Below, piece after piece: positions 8,335 through 18,024 of a DNA stretch of 64,000 nucleotides (positions are counted from its first letter, which is position 1; each line of letters opens with the position of its first letter). The stretch spans positions 6,490,501-6,554,500 of the forward strand of contig NZ_CP009438.1 of the NCBI RefSeq assembly GCF_000761215.1, read 5' to 3'. A program made the position numbers and the translations under genes. The DNA comes from Streptomyces glaucescens (GTDB lineage: Bacteria > Actinomycetota > Actinomycetes > Streptomycetales > Streptomycetaceae). The notes under the pieces were generated by a model. It saw only the letters and a program-made list of their open reading frames with translations. It searched no databases and was not told the DNA's origin.

Positions 8335-8427
8335 GGGGGAGGGGTGGGCGGGGGCGGACGGTGGTGAAGGGCCCGGCGAACGGTTGCGCGTCCATGAGGG
8401 CGAGAGCCGGGGCGGGGAAGGGAGGGG
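8335..8427 (+). other. Two strong G-quadruplex motifs
   Basis: The plus strand has runs of 5, 4, 3 and 5 G separated by single bases (8335-8354). About 55 bp further on come runs of 4, 4, 3 and 4 G with loops of one or two bases (8409-8427). Such short loops predict very stable quadruplexes. They lie about 300-390 bp upstream of the conservon kinase start. A regulatory role is speculative. Confidence 0.55.
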
Positions 8428-8728
8428 TGCCGCACGGTCCGATGCGGACCGCTCCTGACCAGCTCTGATCGTTCACTTTCGGCGAGTGACCGACGAGACA
8501 CCAGGGTTATCGGCCTGTCGTACGAGTGCTCATACCAGAGCGGGACGCTCCGCGGGGGACTTTGTCAACTGCCCACCGCACAGGTGAGGCGGGCGACTAC
8601 TGTCAGTGGCCGTCGGGCGACGCAGGGCCGCATCCGCGGTCCCGCCGGCCGGCACCGCCATGGCGCCTGCCCGCACCGCGCGGCACCGCGCGCCCGGCCC
8701 CGACCGACGGACCAGTACGAGGACACCG

Positions 8729-10660
8729 ATGTCACACCTCCGCGCACCGGCCGCACGCGCAGACCGCCGTGAAGGCGGACGGCACGGACGACCGGTCGCC
8801 CGCACGGCCCCCGCACTGCCCGAGGCCCACATACGGTCCCAGTTGCTGCGCCTCGCGGTCCTGCCGCCCGTCGCGGTCGCCCTCGGCGGCTGCGCGGCCG
8901 TGCTGTTCACCGTGCGCTCCACCGGGGTGCGCACCGGCCACACGCTGTGGGCGGTCCTCGCCGGAGCGGTCTGCGTGGCACTCGCGGGCATCCTGATCGC
9001 CGCCGTGGCCGCCGGACGCGCCGCCCGCTCGGTGCACGAACGCATCGCCGCGCTGCGCCGCGCCGGTGTCCGCCACGAGGCCGACCTGCGCGCCCTCGTC
9101 GAAGGGCTGCGGCGCGGCGAGGCACCTCCCCGCCGCACGCCCGGCGGACCGCCGCCCGAGGACGCCGACGACTTCGACCTGCTCGCCGCCGACCTCGCCC
9201 GGGCCCACGACGGGGCGGTCACCGCCGTCGTCCAGGCCGCGCAGCTCTCCAGCCAGGCCCGCAGCGAGCAGAAGCTCGAGGTCTTCGTGAACCTGGCCCG
9301 CCGGCTCCAGTCGCTGGTGCACCGGGAGATCGCCGCCCTCGACGAACTGGAGCAGGACATCGAGGACCCCGACCTGCTCAGGGGCCTGTTCCACGTCGAC
9401 CACCTCGCCACCCGGATCCGGCGCCACGCCGAGAACCTCGCCGTGCTCGGCGGAGCCGTCTCCCGCCGGCAGTGGAGCAACCCGGTCCCCATGACCGAGG
9501 TGCTGCGCTCGGCGATCGCCGAGGTGGAGCAGTACTCGCGGGTCAAACTCGTCCCGCCGGTCGATGGCACCCTGCGTGGGCACGCCGTGGCCGATGTGAT
9601 CCACCTGCTGGCCGAACTGATCGAGAACGCCACCGTGTTCTCCGCCCCGCACACCCAGGTGCTGCTCCGCGCCGGCCTTGTCACCTCCGGGCTCGCCGTG
9701 GAGGTCGAGGACCGCGGCCTCGGCATGCCGGTCGCCGAGCAGGAGCGGATGAACGCCGTACTCGGCGACCCCGACCAGGTCAACGTCGCCCGGCTGCTGG
9801 CGGACGGCCGGATCGGACTGTACGTGGTCTCCCAGCTCGCCCGCCGGCACGGCATCGAGGTCCGCCTGCAGAGCAACATCTACGGCGGTGTGCAGGCCGT
9901 GCTCGTCGTCCCCCAGGAACTGCTCGGGGCCGCACCGGCCGACGCCGGGGACGCCGCGCGGCCACCGCTCACGGCGGGGGACACCGGGGCGGCGGCACGG
10001 ACGCCCCAGGACCCCCCGCAGCCGCCGCACCGGCCGGCCGGGCAGCGCCCGCACACGGCCCCGGCCTCCGGGACCGGGCCGGGCGCCGCCACCGCCGCGG
10101 CCCCGGGGACGGGCTCCGCCCACGGGGCACCGCCCCCCGGCCGGCCACCCGTGCCGCTTCCCGTTCGCGGCCCGCACGAGGAGCGGCCGAACCCCGCGCA
10201 GGCCACGCCCGGCATCCGGCCCGAGGACCGGCCGGCCGTCGCCGGGGGCGAGGGCGGGCCGCCCGCGCCGCGCCGCGGCGCAGTCGTGCGCGGCACCATG
10301 GGCAAGCCGCGACTGCCCCGCCGTCGCGCCCAGGAACACCTCGTCCCGCAACTGCGCGGCGGCCCCGCCCCCCGTCCGGACGACGAGGAGCCCGCCGGGC
10401 ACGACCCCGGCCTGATGGCGGCCTTCCAGCGGGGCATCGGCCTCGCGGAGGCACAGCAGAGCCTGGAACCGCCGGACGGCCCCGGCCCGGACGCCATGCC
10501 CCCCACCGGCCCCCGCATGACGGTCGTACCGCCGCTGGACGTTCGCCGCGTGGAGCCGCCGCGCGCCCCCCTGACGCACCCCGCGCCCACGTCCGCGCAG
10601 GACCCCGCCTCCGGCCACCGGACCACCGTCCGTCACGACGGCACCGCACCGGCCGGATGA
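8729..10660 (+). CDS. cvnA: Conservon sensor histidine-kinase-like protein CvnA
   Basis: A 643-residue membrane protein heading a conservon. Two hydrophobic segments near the N-terminus (around LLRLAVLPPVAVALGGCAAVLF and LWAVLAGAVCVALAGILIAAV) enclose a very short outer loop. A coiled linker and an ATPase domain follow, with the N box ELIENATVF and the G1 box DRGLGM. The last 200 or so residues are a Pro/Ala/Gly-rich, probably disordered tail. The ATG at 8729 follows GAGGA; an in-frame start at 8606 would add only Arg-rich residues. Conservon kinases are thought to signal to the roadblock/DUF742/GTPase proteins rather than to a response regulator. Here those three genes follow directly. Confidence 0.88.
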   Translation: MSHLRAPAARADRREGGRHGRPVARTAPALPEAHIRSQLLRLAVLPPVAVALGGCAAVLFTVRSTGVRTGHTLWAVLAGAVCVALAGILIAAVAAGRAARSVHERIAALRRAGVRHEADLRALVEGLRRGEAPPRRTPGGPPPEDADDFDLLAADLARAHDGAVTAVVQAAQLSSQARSEQKLEVFVNLARRLQSLVHREIAALDELEQDIEDPDLLRGLFHVDHLATRIRRHAENLAVLGGAVSRRQWSNPVPMTEVLRSAIAEVEQYSRVKLVPPVDGTLRGHAVADVIHLLAELIENATVFSAPHTQVLLRAGLVTSGLAVEVEDRGLGMPVAEQERMNAVLGDPDQVNVARLLADGRIGLYVVSQLARRHGIEVRLQSNIYGGVQAVLVVPQELLGAAPADAGDAARPPLTAGDTGAAARTPQDPPQPPHRPAGQRPHTAPASGTGPGAATAAAPGTGSAHGAPPPGRPPVPLPVRGPHEERPNPAQATPGIRPEDRPAVAGGEGGPPAPRRGAVVRGTMGKPRLPRRRAQEHLVPQLRGGPAPRPDDEEPAGHDPGLMAAFQRGIGLAEAQQSLEPPDGPGPDAMPPTGPRMTVVPPLDVRRVEPPRAPLTHPAPTSAQDPASGHRTTVRHDGTAPAG

Positions 10661-10710
10661 CCCTTCCCACCACCACGACCCCCACCCGCACCCCAAGGAG
10701 CCGATCCACC

Positions 10711-11145
10711 ATGGCGAGCGAAGCCCCCACCGGCCATGTATCCGATCTCGACTGGCTGATGAGCGGCCTCGTGCAGCGCGTCCCGCACACCAGCAGCGCG
10801 GTCCTGCTGTCCTGCGACGGACTGGTGAAGTCCGTCCACGGCCTCGATCCCGACAGCGCCGACCACATGGCCGCGCTGGCCTCCGGCCTGTACTCCCTCG
10901 GCCGCAGCGCCGGAGTCCGCTTCGGCGACGGCGGCGACGTCCGCCAGGTCGTCGTCGAACTGGACTCGACGCTGCTGTTCGTCACCACCGCCGGCTCCGG
11001 CACCTGCCTCGCCGTGCTCGCCGGCCGGGAGGCCGACGCGGCCGTCCTCGGGTACGAGATGGCGATGCTGGTCAAGAGCGTCCGCCCGTACCTCGTGACC
11101 GCGCCCAGGCAGCACGCCGTCGAACCCACGGCGATGAGGCCTTGA
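10711..11145 (+). CDS. cvnB: Roadblock/LC7-domain protein CvnB
   Basis: This 144-residue protein has the roadblock/LC7 fold seen in MglB-type partners of small GTPases: LDWLMSGLVQRVPHTSSAVL at the start and the hydrophobic strand VVVELDSTLLFVTTAGSGTCLAVL in the middle. The ATG at 10711 has AAGGAG ten bases upstream. It lies between the kinase-like gene and the DUF742 gene, in the invariant conservon order. It probably acts on the GTPase encoded two genes downstream, as a GAP or exchange-type partner (inferred from the family). Confidence 0.93.
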   Translation: MASEAPTGHVSDLDWLMSGLVQRVPHTSSAVLLSCDGLVKSVHGLDPDSADHMAALASGLYSLGRSAGVRFGDGGDVRQVVVELDSTLLFVTTAGSGTCLAVLAGREADAAVLGYEMAMLVKSVRPYLVTAPRQHAVEPTAMRP

Positions 11146-11147
11146 GC

Positions 11148-11519
11148 GTGACGGCGGCCGGTGACGGGCCGTGGCTCGACGACGCGGCCGGACGGCTGGT
11201 ACGCCCGTTCGCGGTCAGCGACGGCCGCACTCGGCCCACCGTCGCGCTCGACCTCATCTCGCAGGTGATGGCCACCGGAACGACCCCCCTCGGCCATCTC
11301 GCCCCGGAACACACGCAAGCCCTGGACCTGTGCCACGCGCCCGTCTCGGTCGCCGAGGTCGCCGCCCACCTGAAGCTGCCGGCAGCGGTCGCCAAGGTGC
11401 TGCTGGCGGACCTCCTCGACTGCGGGGCGCTCACCACCAAGCCCCCCGCGTTCCACCACACCCCCACGGACCGGGCCCTTCTGGAGGCAGTGCTCGATGG
11501 ACTACGACGACAGCTTTGA
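11148..11519 (+). CDS. cvnC: DUF742 protein CvnC
   Basis: A 123-residue DUF742 protein. It contains the conserved opening WLDDAAGRLVRPFAVSDGRT and a winged-helix-like C-terminal half with VSVAEVAAHLKLPAAVAKVLLADL. The GTG at 11148 has GAGG at suitable distance. A TTG at 11142 that overlaps the roadblock stop is the alternative start. Its 3' end overlaps the GTPase gene by 23 bases. DUF742 proteins are known only as conservon members; their proposed role is as an adaptor or regulator of the GTPase. Confidence 0.9.
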   Translation: MTAAGDGPWLDDAAGRLVRPFAVSDGRTRPTVALDLISQVMATGTTPLGHLAPEHTQALDLCHAPVSVAEVAAHLKLPAAVAKVLLADLLDCGALTTKPPAFHHTPTDRALLEAVLDGLRRQL

Positions 11520-12210
11520 ACACGGCGACGGCGGCCCCGCGCACGGCGGCCTCCCGAACGGGGGCCTTCCGTACGGCGGCCCCGCGTACGGCGGCCCCGG
11601 CCGCGACGACGGCGTCCACGACGGCGCCGATCCCTTCCCCACCGCGCTGAAGATCCTCGTCGCGGGCGGGTTCGGGGTCGGCAAGACCACGTTCGTGGGC
11701 GCCGTCAGCGAGATCGCCCCGCTCAGCACCGAGGAACTCCTCACCACCGCCGGCATCGGGACCGACGACCTCGACGGCGTCGAGAACAAGACGGAGACGA
11801 CCGTCGCCATGGACTTCGGCCGCATCACCCTCGATTCCTCCCACGTCCTCTACCTGTTCGGCACCCCCGGGCAGGAGCGGTTCTGGTTCATGTGGGACGA
11901 GCTGTCCGAGGGCGCGCTCGGCGCGGTCGTCCTCGCCGACACCCGCCGTCTGGAGGAGTGCTTCGCGGCCGTCGACTTCTTCGAGGAACGCGGCCTCGGC
12001 TTCGTCATCGCCGTCAACGAGTTCGACGGCGCCCACCGCTACGACCCCGAGGAGGTACGCGCCGCCATCGACCTCGACCCGGGGATCCCCGTGGTGCGCT
12101 GCGACGCCCGGATCTCCGCCTCCGGCGTGCAGACCCTGCTGACCCTGGTCCGGCACCTGATCGCGCACGCCCCCGCCGTGCCCGCGCCGAGCCACGGCGC
12201 CCACCGGTGA
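11497..12210 (+). CDS. cvnD: Conservon GTP-binding protein CvnD
   Basis: A 237-residue small GTPase. The P-loop GGFGVGKT lies at residues 57-64, the switch II-like FGTPGQERF further on, and NEFD stands in place of the usual NKxD guanine-specificity motif, as is common in conservon GTPases. The N-terminal 45 residues are unusual: Gly/Pro/Tyr/Asp-rich with repeats of GGLP/GGPAYGGP type, likely a flexible tail. It overlaps the DUF742 gene, which implies coupled translation. It would switch between GDP and GTP forms at the membrane under control of the roadblock and DUF742 proteins (family inference). Confidence 0.92.
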   Translation: MDYDDSFEHGDGGPAHGGLPNGGLPYGGPAYGGPGRDDGVHDGADPFPTALKILVAGGFGVGKTTFVGAVSEIAPLSTEELLTTAGIGTDDLDGVENKTETTVAMDFGRITLDSSHVLYLFGTPGQERFWFMWDELSEGALGAVVLADTRRLEECFAAVDFFEERGLGFVIAVNEFDGAHRYDPEEVRAAIDLDPGIPVVRCDARISASGVQTLLTLVRHLIAHAPAVPAPSHGAHR

Positions 12211-12277
12211 CACCCGCACCCCAGCCCCACCGTACGGAGCCGCACATGACATCCGCCCCCGGCGACGGAGCCCGGCC

Positions 12278-12856
12278 ATGAGCTACGAGCCGCCGCGTCC
12301 GGCCGGTCGCCTGCTGCTCACCCCCGACGACAAGGAGGCCCCCGCCCGCACCGTGCGGCTGCGCGGCCTCGGTCTCGGCCGGGGCCCGGAGCCCGCCCTC
12401 GACGACTACGCGGCCCGTCTCGCCGCGCACACCGCGACGCCGTACGCCATGGTGAACTTCCCTGACGAGGACGGGCAGTTCTACGCCGGACTGCACGCCC
12501 CGGCCCGCGGCCCCGCCGGGCCCGACGGCGGCGACCGGCCGGTGCTCGGCCGCCGGCTGCCCCGCGACCACGGCTTCTGCCCGCACGTCGTGGTGCGGCG
12601 CAAGGCGCTGGTCCTGGAGGACGTGGGCGACTATCCGCGGTTCGCGGGCAACCCGGTCGTCGACGAGTTCGGCATCCGCTCCTACCTCGGCGCCCCGCTC
12701 ATCGACTCCACCGGCATGGTGCTCGGCACGGTCTCCGTCGCCGACACGGCACCGAGGGCCTGGGGCCGGGGCGGTCTGGAGACCATCAAGGCGACGGCCG
12801 CGGACCTCGCCGTACGACTGGAGGGCGGACCGGCGTACCGGGTCCCTCCCGCGTGA
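12278..12856 (+). CDS. GAF-domain protein, last gene of the conservon
   Basis: A 192-residue soluble protein consisting mainly of a GAF domain, with sequences such as TPYAMVNFPDEDGQFYAGLH, DHGFCPHVVVRRKALVLEDV and YLGAPLIDSTGMVLGTVSVAD. These resemble the stand-alone GAF proteins of actinomycetes. It follows the GTPase gene by 67 bp on the same strand and is probably cotranscribed. Some characterised conservons end with a cytochrome P450 instead. The ligand is unknown: a small molecule, cyclic nucleotide or haem-type sensor are all possible. Confidence 0.85.
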   Translation: MSYEPPRPAGRLLLTPDDKEAPARTVRLRGLGLGRGPEPALDDYAARLAAHTATPYAMVNFPDEDGQFYAGLHAPARGPAGPDGGDRPVLGRRLPRDHGFCPHVVVRRKALVLEDVGDYPRFAGNPVVDEFGIRSYLGAPLIDSTGMVLGTVSVADTAPRAWGRGGLETIKATAADLAVRLEGGPAYRVPPA

Positions 12857-12860
12857 CCCG

Positions 12861-12888
12861 TCCGCGTTGACCCCTCCGCGTTGACCCC
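12861..12888 (+). repeat. 14-bp tandem duplication upstream of tdh
   Basis: The sequence TCCGCGTTGACCCC occurs twice head to tail in the gap between the GAF gene and tdh. Each copy contains TTGACC, a possible -35 hexamer, so the duplication may provide or duplicate a promoter element for tdh-kbl. No matching -10 was settled on. Confidence 0.5.
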
Positions 12889-13049
12889 TCCGGGGGGTGT
12901 GAAGCAAAGCTGTGGCGCTGCTTAAGAAAACCTCGATGGACCCGGGGCATCCTCGTACGGCAGATTGCTAGGCGATTCCACCCCTTCCCCCGTCGGCGGG
13001 CCCCTTCGGCATGCCCCCGGCCGGGAACTCACCCTCAGGAGCCGTAGCG

Positions 13050-14078
13050 TTGAAGGCGCTGGTCAAGGAGAAGGCGGAGCCCGGGCTCTGGCTCGTGGAC
13101 GTCCCGGAGCCCGCCGTCGGACCCGGTGACGTGCTCATCAAGGTGCTGCGCACCGGTATCTGCGGCACCGACCTGCACATCCGGTCCTGGGACGGCTGGG
13201 CGCAGCAGGCGATCCGCACCCCGCTGGTGGTCGGGCACGAGTTCGTCGGCGAGGTGGTCGAGACCGGCCGGGACGTCACCGACATCACGGTGGGCGACCG
13301 GGTCAGCGGCGAAGGCCACCTGGTGTGCGGCAAGTGCCGCAACTGCCTGGCCGGGCGCCGCCACCTGTGCCGGGCGACGGTCGGACTCGGCGTCGGCCGC
13401 GACGGGGCGTTCGCGGAGTACGTGGCCCTGCCCGCGTCCAACGTGTGGGTGCACCGCGTGCCCGTGGACCTCGACGTGGCGGCGATCTTCGACCCGTTCG
13501 GCAACGCCGTGCACACCGCGCTGTCCTTCCCGCTGGTCGGCGAGGACGTGCTGATCACCGGCGCCGGGCCGATCGGGCTGATGGCTGCGGCCGTGGCGCG
13601 GCACGCGGGCGCCCGCAACGTGATGATCACCGATGTGAGCGAGGAACGGCTCGAACTGGCGCGCAAGACGGGGGTCACCCTCGCCCTGAACGTCTCCGAG
13701 GCCGCCATCGCGGACGGGCAGCGCGAACTGGGCCTGCGCGAGGGCTTCGACATCGGCCTGGAGATGTCCGGCCGGCCCGAGGCCATGCGCGACATGATCG
13801 CCAACATGACGCACGGCGGCCGGATCGCCGTGCTGGGCCTGCCGGCGGAGGAGTTCCCGGTCGACTGGGCCCGGATCGTCACCTCGATGATCACCATCAA
13901 GGGCATCTACGGCCGGGAGATGTTCGAGACCTGGTACGCGATGTCGGTGCTGCTCGAAGGCGGCCTCGACCTCGCCCCCGTGATCACCGGCCGGTACGGC
14001 TACCGCGACTTCGAGGCGGCGTTCGCCGACGCGGCGAGCGGCCGCGGCGGCAAGGTCATCCTCGACTGGACCGTGTGA
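13050..14078 (+). CDS. tdh: L-threonine 3-dehydrogenase
   Basis: A 342-residue zinc-dependent NAD dehydrogenase that oxidises L-threonine to 2-amino-3-oxobutyrate. Catalytic zinc ligands are visible in GICGTDLH and VGHEFVGE, structural-zinc cysteines in [15 protein letters not shown], and the NAD site in [20 protein letters not shown]. The TTG at 13050 is chosen because AGGAG lies eight bases upstream and the protein then starts [14 protein letters not shown] at the family length (E. coli Tdh has 341 residues). The next gene, kbl, cleaves the product, and the two form an operon with a 28-bp gap. Confidence 0.96.
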   Translation: MKALVKEKAEPGLWLVDVPEPAVGPGDVLIKVLRTGICGTDLHIRSWDGWAQQAIRTPLVVGHEFVGEVVETGRDVTDITVGDRVSGEGHLVCGKCRNCLAGRRHLCRATVGLGVGRDGAFAEYVALPASNVWVHRVPVDLDVAAIFDPFGNAVHTALSFPLVGEDVLITGAGPIGLMAAAVARHAGARNVMITDVSEERLELARKTGVTLALNVSEAAIADGQRELGLREGFDIGLEMSGRPEAMRDMIANMTHGGRIAVLGLPAEEFPVDWARIVTSMITIKGIYGREMFETWYAMSVLLEGGLDLAPVITGRYGYRDFEAAFADAASGRGGKVILDWTV

Positions 14079-14106
14079 CGTCCGCATCCCTCTAGGAGCT
14101 TCTTCG

Positions 14107-15300
<1,194 letters not shown>

Positions 15301-15314
15301 GCTGAGACAATCGG

Positions 15315-16370
15315 GTGGTGATCGAAGCGCGGCGGCTCCACATCCTCCGTGCGGTGGCCGACCACCGCACGGTGACGGCGGCTGCCGCCGCGCTGTACCT
15401 CACCCCGTCGGCGGTCTCGCAGCAGCTGACCGCCCTGGAGCAGGAGACCGGCCACCGGCTGGTCGAGCGGGGCGCGAAGGGCGTACGCCTCACCCCGGCC
15501 GGCGAGATCCTGCTCAGCCACACCAACCTGGTCCTCGCCCAGCTCGAGCGGGCCGAGGCCGAGCTGGCCGCGTACAGCTCGGGCGCGGCCGGCACGGTCA
15601 CGGTGGCCGCCTTCGCGACCGGTATCGCGCAGGTCGTCGCGCCCGCAGTGGCCCGTCTCGCCGCCACCTCGCCCGGGATCGGCATCCGCGTCCGGGACGC
15701 CGAGGGCGACGAGAGCCTGCCGATGGTGCTGGACCGGCAGGTGGACGTGGCGGTGGCCGTGGAGTACCGGGGGGCGCCGCCCGCCGACGACCCCCGGCTG
15801 ACCCATGTGCCGCTGTACGCGGAGCCGTTCGACGCGGTCGTCCCCGTCACCCACCGGCTCGCGGAGGCCGCCGAGGTGCCTCTGGCCGAGCTGGCCAAGG
15901 ACCCCTGGATCGGCCCGTACCCCGGCAACCCCTGCCATGACGTGGTCGTCCTGGCCTGCGAGAACGCCGGGTTCCAGCCCTGCCTGGAGCACTCCTCCGA
16001 CGACTTCCGGGCCGTGGTGGCGCTCGCCTCGGCCGACGCGGGCGTCGCCCTGGTGCCCCGTTCCGCGCTGCGCGGCATGGACCTGACCGGTGTGGTGGTG
16101 CGCCCGGTGGACGGGGTCGCGCCCACGCGCCGGGTGTTCGCCGCCGTACGCCGGGGCGCCGAAGGACATCCGCTGATCCGGCCGGTGCTGGACGCGCTGT
16201 GCGAGGCCGCTGCGGGGGAACTGCGCGAGGCGGCTGCCGGGGAGCCGCGGAGGACCGCGACGGGGCAGTCTCGGCAGACCGCGGCGGGAGGGGTGCGGGA
16301 GGGCGCGGCGCGGGAGCTGGGGGACACCGGCGGCGCACGGCCGCGGGAGACCGTCGGCGGAGGCGAGTGA
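15315..16370 (+). CDS. LysR-family transcriptional regulator
   Basis: A 351-residue LysR-type regulator. The N-terminal winged helix reads RRLHILRAVADHRTVTAAAAALYLTPSAVSQQLTALEQETG, followed by a substrate-binding domain. The last 50 residues are an unusual low-complexity tail of imperfect repeats (AAAGELREAAAGEPRRTA and similar) beyond the normal end of the family. It starts with GTG 14 bp after kbl and could be cotranscribed with tdh-kbl, or serve a separate target. No ligand can be named. Two adjacent GTG codons at 15315 and 15318 are equally possible starts. Confidence 0.88.
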   Translation: MVIEARRLHILRAVADHRTVTAAAAALYLTPSAVSQQLTALEQETGHRLVERGAKGVRLTPAGEILLSHTNLVLAQLERAEAELAAYSSGAAGTVTVAAFATGIAQVVAPAVARLAATSPGIGIRVRDAEGDESLPMVLDRQVDVAVAVEYRGAPPADDPRLTHVPLYAEPFDAVVPVTHRLAEAAEVPLAELAKDPWIGPYPGNPCHDVVVLACENAGFQPCLEHSSDDFRAVVALASADAGVALVPRSALRGMDLTGVVVRPVDGVAPTRRVFAAVRRGAEGHPLIRPVLDALCEAAAGELREAAAGEPRRTATGQSRQTAAGGVREGAARELGDTGGARPRETVGGGE

Positions 16371-16416
16371 CGGCCGCCACAGCCGCCCGTGTCCCACAGG
16401 AGAGAGACGACATCCC

Positions 16417-16441
16417 ATATCCGGGATAGCATCCCGGATAT
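16417..16441. promoter_or_regulatory. Perfect 25-bp palindromic operator over the XRE start codon
   Basis: Arms ATATCCGGGAT and ATCCCGGATAT are exact complements separated by AGC. The right arm ends on the first two bases of the ATG at 16440. Such a long perfect palindrome at a regulator gene start suggests autorepression by the encoded XRE protein. Bound protein would block transcription start or elongation, and in RNA the hairpin would mask the start codon. Confidence 0.75.
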
Positions 16442-17024
16442 GAAACAGCATGCCCTGGAGGCCGGTCCGGACCCCGTCGACGTGCGGCTCGGCACCCGCC
16501 TCGCCGAACTGCGGACCGAGCACGGCTGGTCGCTCGGGGAACTGGCCGAGCGCAGCGGCGTCAGCCGTTCCACCCTGTCCCGGGCCGAACGCGCCGAGAT
16601 CAGTCCCACCGCCGCCGTCCTGAACCGCCTGTGCCACGTCTACGGCCGCACCATGTCCCAGCTGCTCAGCGAGGTGGAGGCCGAGCCCGCCCTGCTGCTG
16701 CGCGCCGCCGAGCAGCCCGTGTGGGAGGACCGCGCGTCCGGCTTCGTGCGGCGCTCGGTGTCCCCGCCGCACCCGGGACTGCGCGGCGAACTCGTCGAGG
16801 GCCGGCTCACCGCGGGCGCCGACCTCGCCTACGACCGCCCGCCCGTACCCGGCCTGGAACAGCACATCTGGCTGCTGGAGGGCACGCTGGAGGTGACCGC
16901 CCAGGACGTCGCGCACCGCCTCGACGCCGGTGACTGCCTGCGGCTGCGGGTGTGGGGCCCGACCCGGTTCCGCTGCCCCGGCCCCCGGGACGCGCGCTAC
17001 GCGCTGGCGGTGGTGCTGCCGTGA
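16440..17024 (+). CDS. XRE-family regulator with C-terminal cupin domain
   Basis: A 194-residue regulator. The helix-turn-helix lies at about residues 15-70 (LGTRLAELRTEHGWSLGELAERSGVSRSTLSRAER), followed by a cupin-like sensor domain with GLEQHIWLLEGTLEVTAQDVAHRLDAGDCLRL. This two-domain plan is common in regulators that sense small metabolites. ATG 16440 is preferred; no good ribosome site precedes it, so a leaderless transcript is possible. An upstream in-frame GTG at 16389 would read through the palindrome. Its stop overlaps the next gene as GTGA, so it is coupled to the acetyltransferase and probably controls it. Confidence 0.88.
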   Translation: MKQHALEAGPDPVDVRLGTRLAELRTEHGWSLGELAERSGVSRSTLSRAERAEISPTAAVLNRLCHVYGRTMSQLLSEVEAEPALLLRAAEQPVWEDRASGFVRRSVSPPHPGLRGELVEGRLTAGADLAYDRPPVPGLEQHIWLLEGTLEVTAQDVAHRLDAGDCLRLRVWGPTRFRCPGPRDARYALAVVLP

Positions 17025-17563
17025 CCGTCACCCGGCTCGACGCGCGCCGGCTCCTCGACGAGGCCGAGGAGTTCGCCGGCCTGCTGGCCGACACCGTGGC
17101 CGCCGGCGCCTCCGTCGGCTTCCTCGCCCCGCTCGCCCCCGCCCAGGCCGCCGCCTGGTGGAAGGAGCGGGCCGCCGCCGTGGCCGGCGGGCGGCTCGCC
17201 GTCTGGGCCGCGTACGAGGCGGGCCGGCTGGTCGGCACGGTCGGCCTCGCCTTCCCCGACAAGCCCAACAGCCGCCACCGCGCCGAACTGGTCAAGCTGA
17301 TGGTGCACCCGGACGGCCGCGGCCGGGGACACGGCCGGCGGCTGCTCGACACCGCCGAACGGGCCGCCGCCGCGGCCGGGATCACCCTGCTCCACCTGGA
17401 CACCGAGACCGGCAGTCCCGCCGAGCGCCTCTACAGCGCGGCCGGCTGGACGAGGCTCGGCGCGATCCCCGGCTACGCGGCCGACCCGGGCGGGGCACTG
17501 CGCCCCACGACGATCTACTACAAGCAGCTCACGAGCCCGGCGGCAACCGCTCCCACCAGGTGA
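17021..17563 (+). CDS. GNAT-family N-acetyltransferase
   Basis: A 180-residue single-domain GNAT enzyme. The acetyl-CoA-binding motif A appears as LVKLMVHPDGRGRGHGRRLLDTAERAA, with the following LHLDTETGSPAERLYSAAGW typical of the C-terminal strand and helix. The GTG start at 17021 overlaps the stop of the XRE-cupin regulator, so the pair is likely one operon. The substrate is unknown. GNAT plus XRE-cupin pairs are frequent in actinomycetes, and the regulator may respond to the enzyme's substrate or product. Confidence 0.9.
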   Translation: MTVTRLDARRLLDEAEEFAGLLADTVAAGASVGFLAPLAPAQAAAWWKERAAAVAGGRLAVWAAYEAGRLVGTVGLAFPDKPNSRHRAELVKLMVHPDGRGRGHGRRLLDTAERAAAAAGITLLHLDTETGSPAERLYSAAGWTRLGAIPGYAADPGGALRPTTIYYKQLTSPAATAPTR

Positions 17564-17593
17564 CTGTCAGTGGCACGAGCTAGCGTGCGGGGC

Positions 17594-17953
17594 ATGTCGG
17601 ATGCCGAAGACGTACGCCGGATCGCCCTGTCCCTGCCGGACACCACGGAGAAGACCGCCTGGAGCATGCCCACCTTCCGGGTGGCGGGCAAGATGTTCGC
17701 CACGCTGCCCGAGGAGGAGACCTCCATGGCGGTGCGCTGCCCCAAGGTGGAGCGCGACGAACTGGTCCTCGCCGAGCCGGGCAAGTTCTGGATCGCCGAC
17801 CACGAGGCCCAGTTCGCGTGGGTGCGGGTTCGGCTCGCCGCGCTGGAGGACGAGGCCGAGCTGCGGGACATCCTCACCGACTCGTGGAGGCAGGCCGCAC
17901 CGTCCCGGCTCCTCGACGCCCACCCGGAGCTGGGGCTGCCGGCCGCGGAGTGA
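17594..17953 (+). CDS. MmcQ/YjbR-family protein
   Basis: This 119-residue protein matches the MmcQ/YjbR family: the opening DAEDVRRIALSLPDTTEKTAWSMPTFRVAGKMFATL, the middle MAVRCPKVERDELVLAEPGKFW, and the terminal tryptophan segment DSWRQAAPSRLLDAHPEL are characteristic. The fold resembles a DNA-binding CyaY-like structure, but no function is established. The ATG at 17594 gives the usual family length. It lies 30 bp after the GNAT gene and may belong to the same transcript. Confidence 0.85.
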   Translation: MSDAEDVRRIALSLPDTTEKTAWSMPTFRVAGKMFATLPEEETSMAVRCPKVERDELVLAEPGKFWIADHEAQFAWVRVRLAALEDEAELRDILTDSWRQAAPSRLLDAHPELGLPAAE

Positions 17954-18024
17954 AATCGCCTTGGTGGCGTCCGGCGGCCGTGGCATGATCCCGGGCTTGC
18001 AGGGGCCGGAGGGAGACATGCCAA

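Larger units (their letters stand above)
7795..8728. other. Long divergent intergenic region between mannanase and conservon
   Basis: No convincing gene was found in this roughly 930-bp stretch; open frames here are Pro/Arg-rich with no recognisable protein. It holds the upstream elements of the mannanase (8039-8050, 8081-8094, 8162-8173) and two G-quadruplex motifs (8335-8354, 8409-8427). It must also hold the promoter of the rightward conservon operon, for which no clear -10/-35 pair was recognised. Confidence 0.6.

Noticed and set aside
8947-10710. Long plus-strand frame upstream of the roadblock gene
   Set aside because: Arg/Pro-rich shadow of cvnA in another frame; only the part from ATG 10711 matches a protein family.
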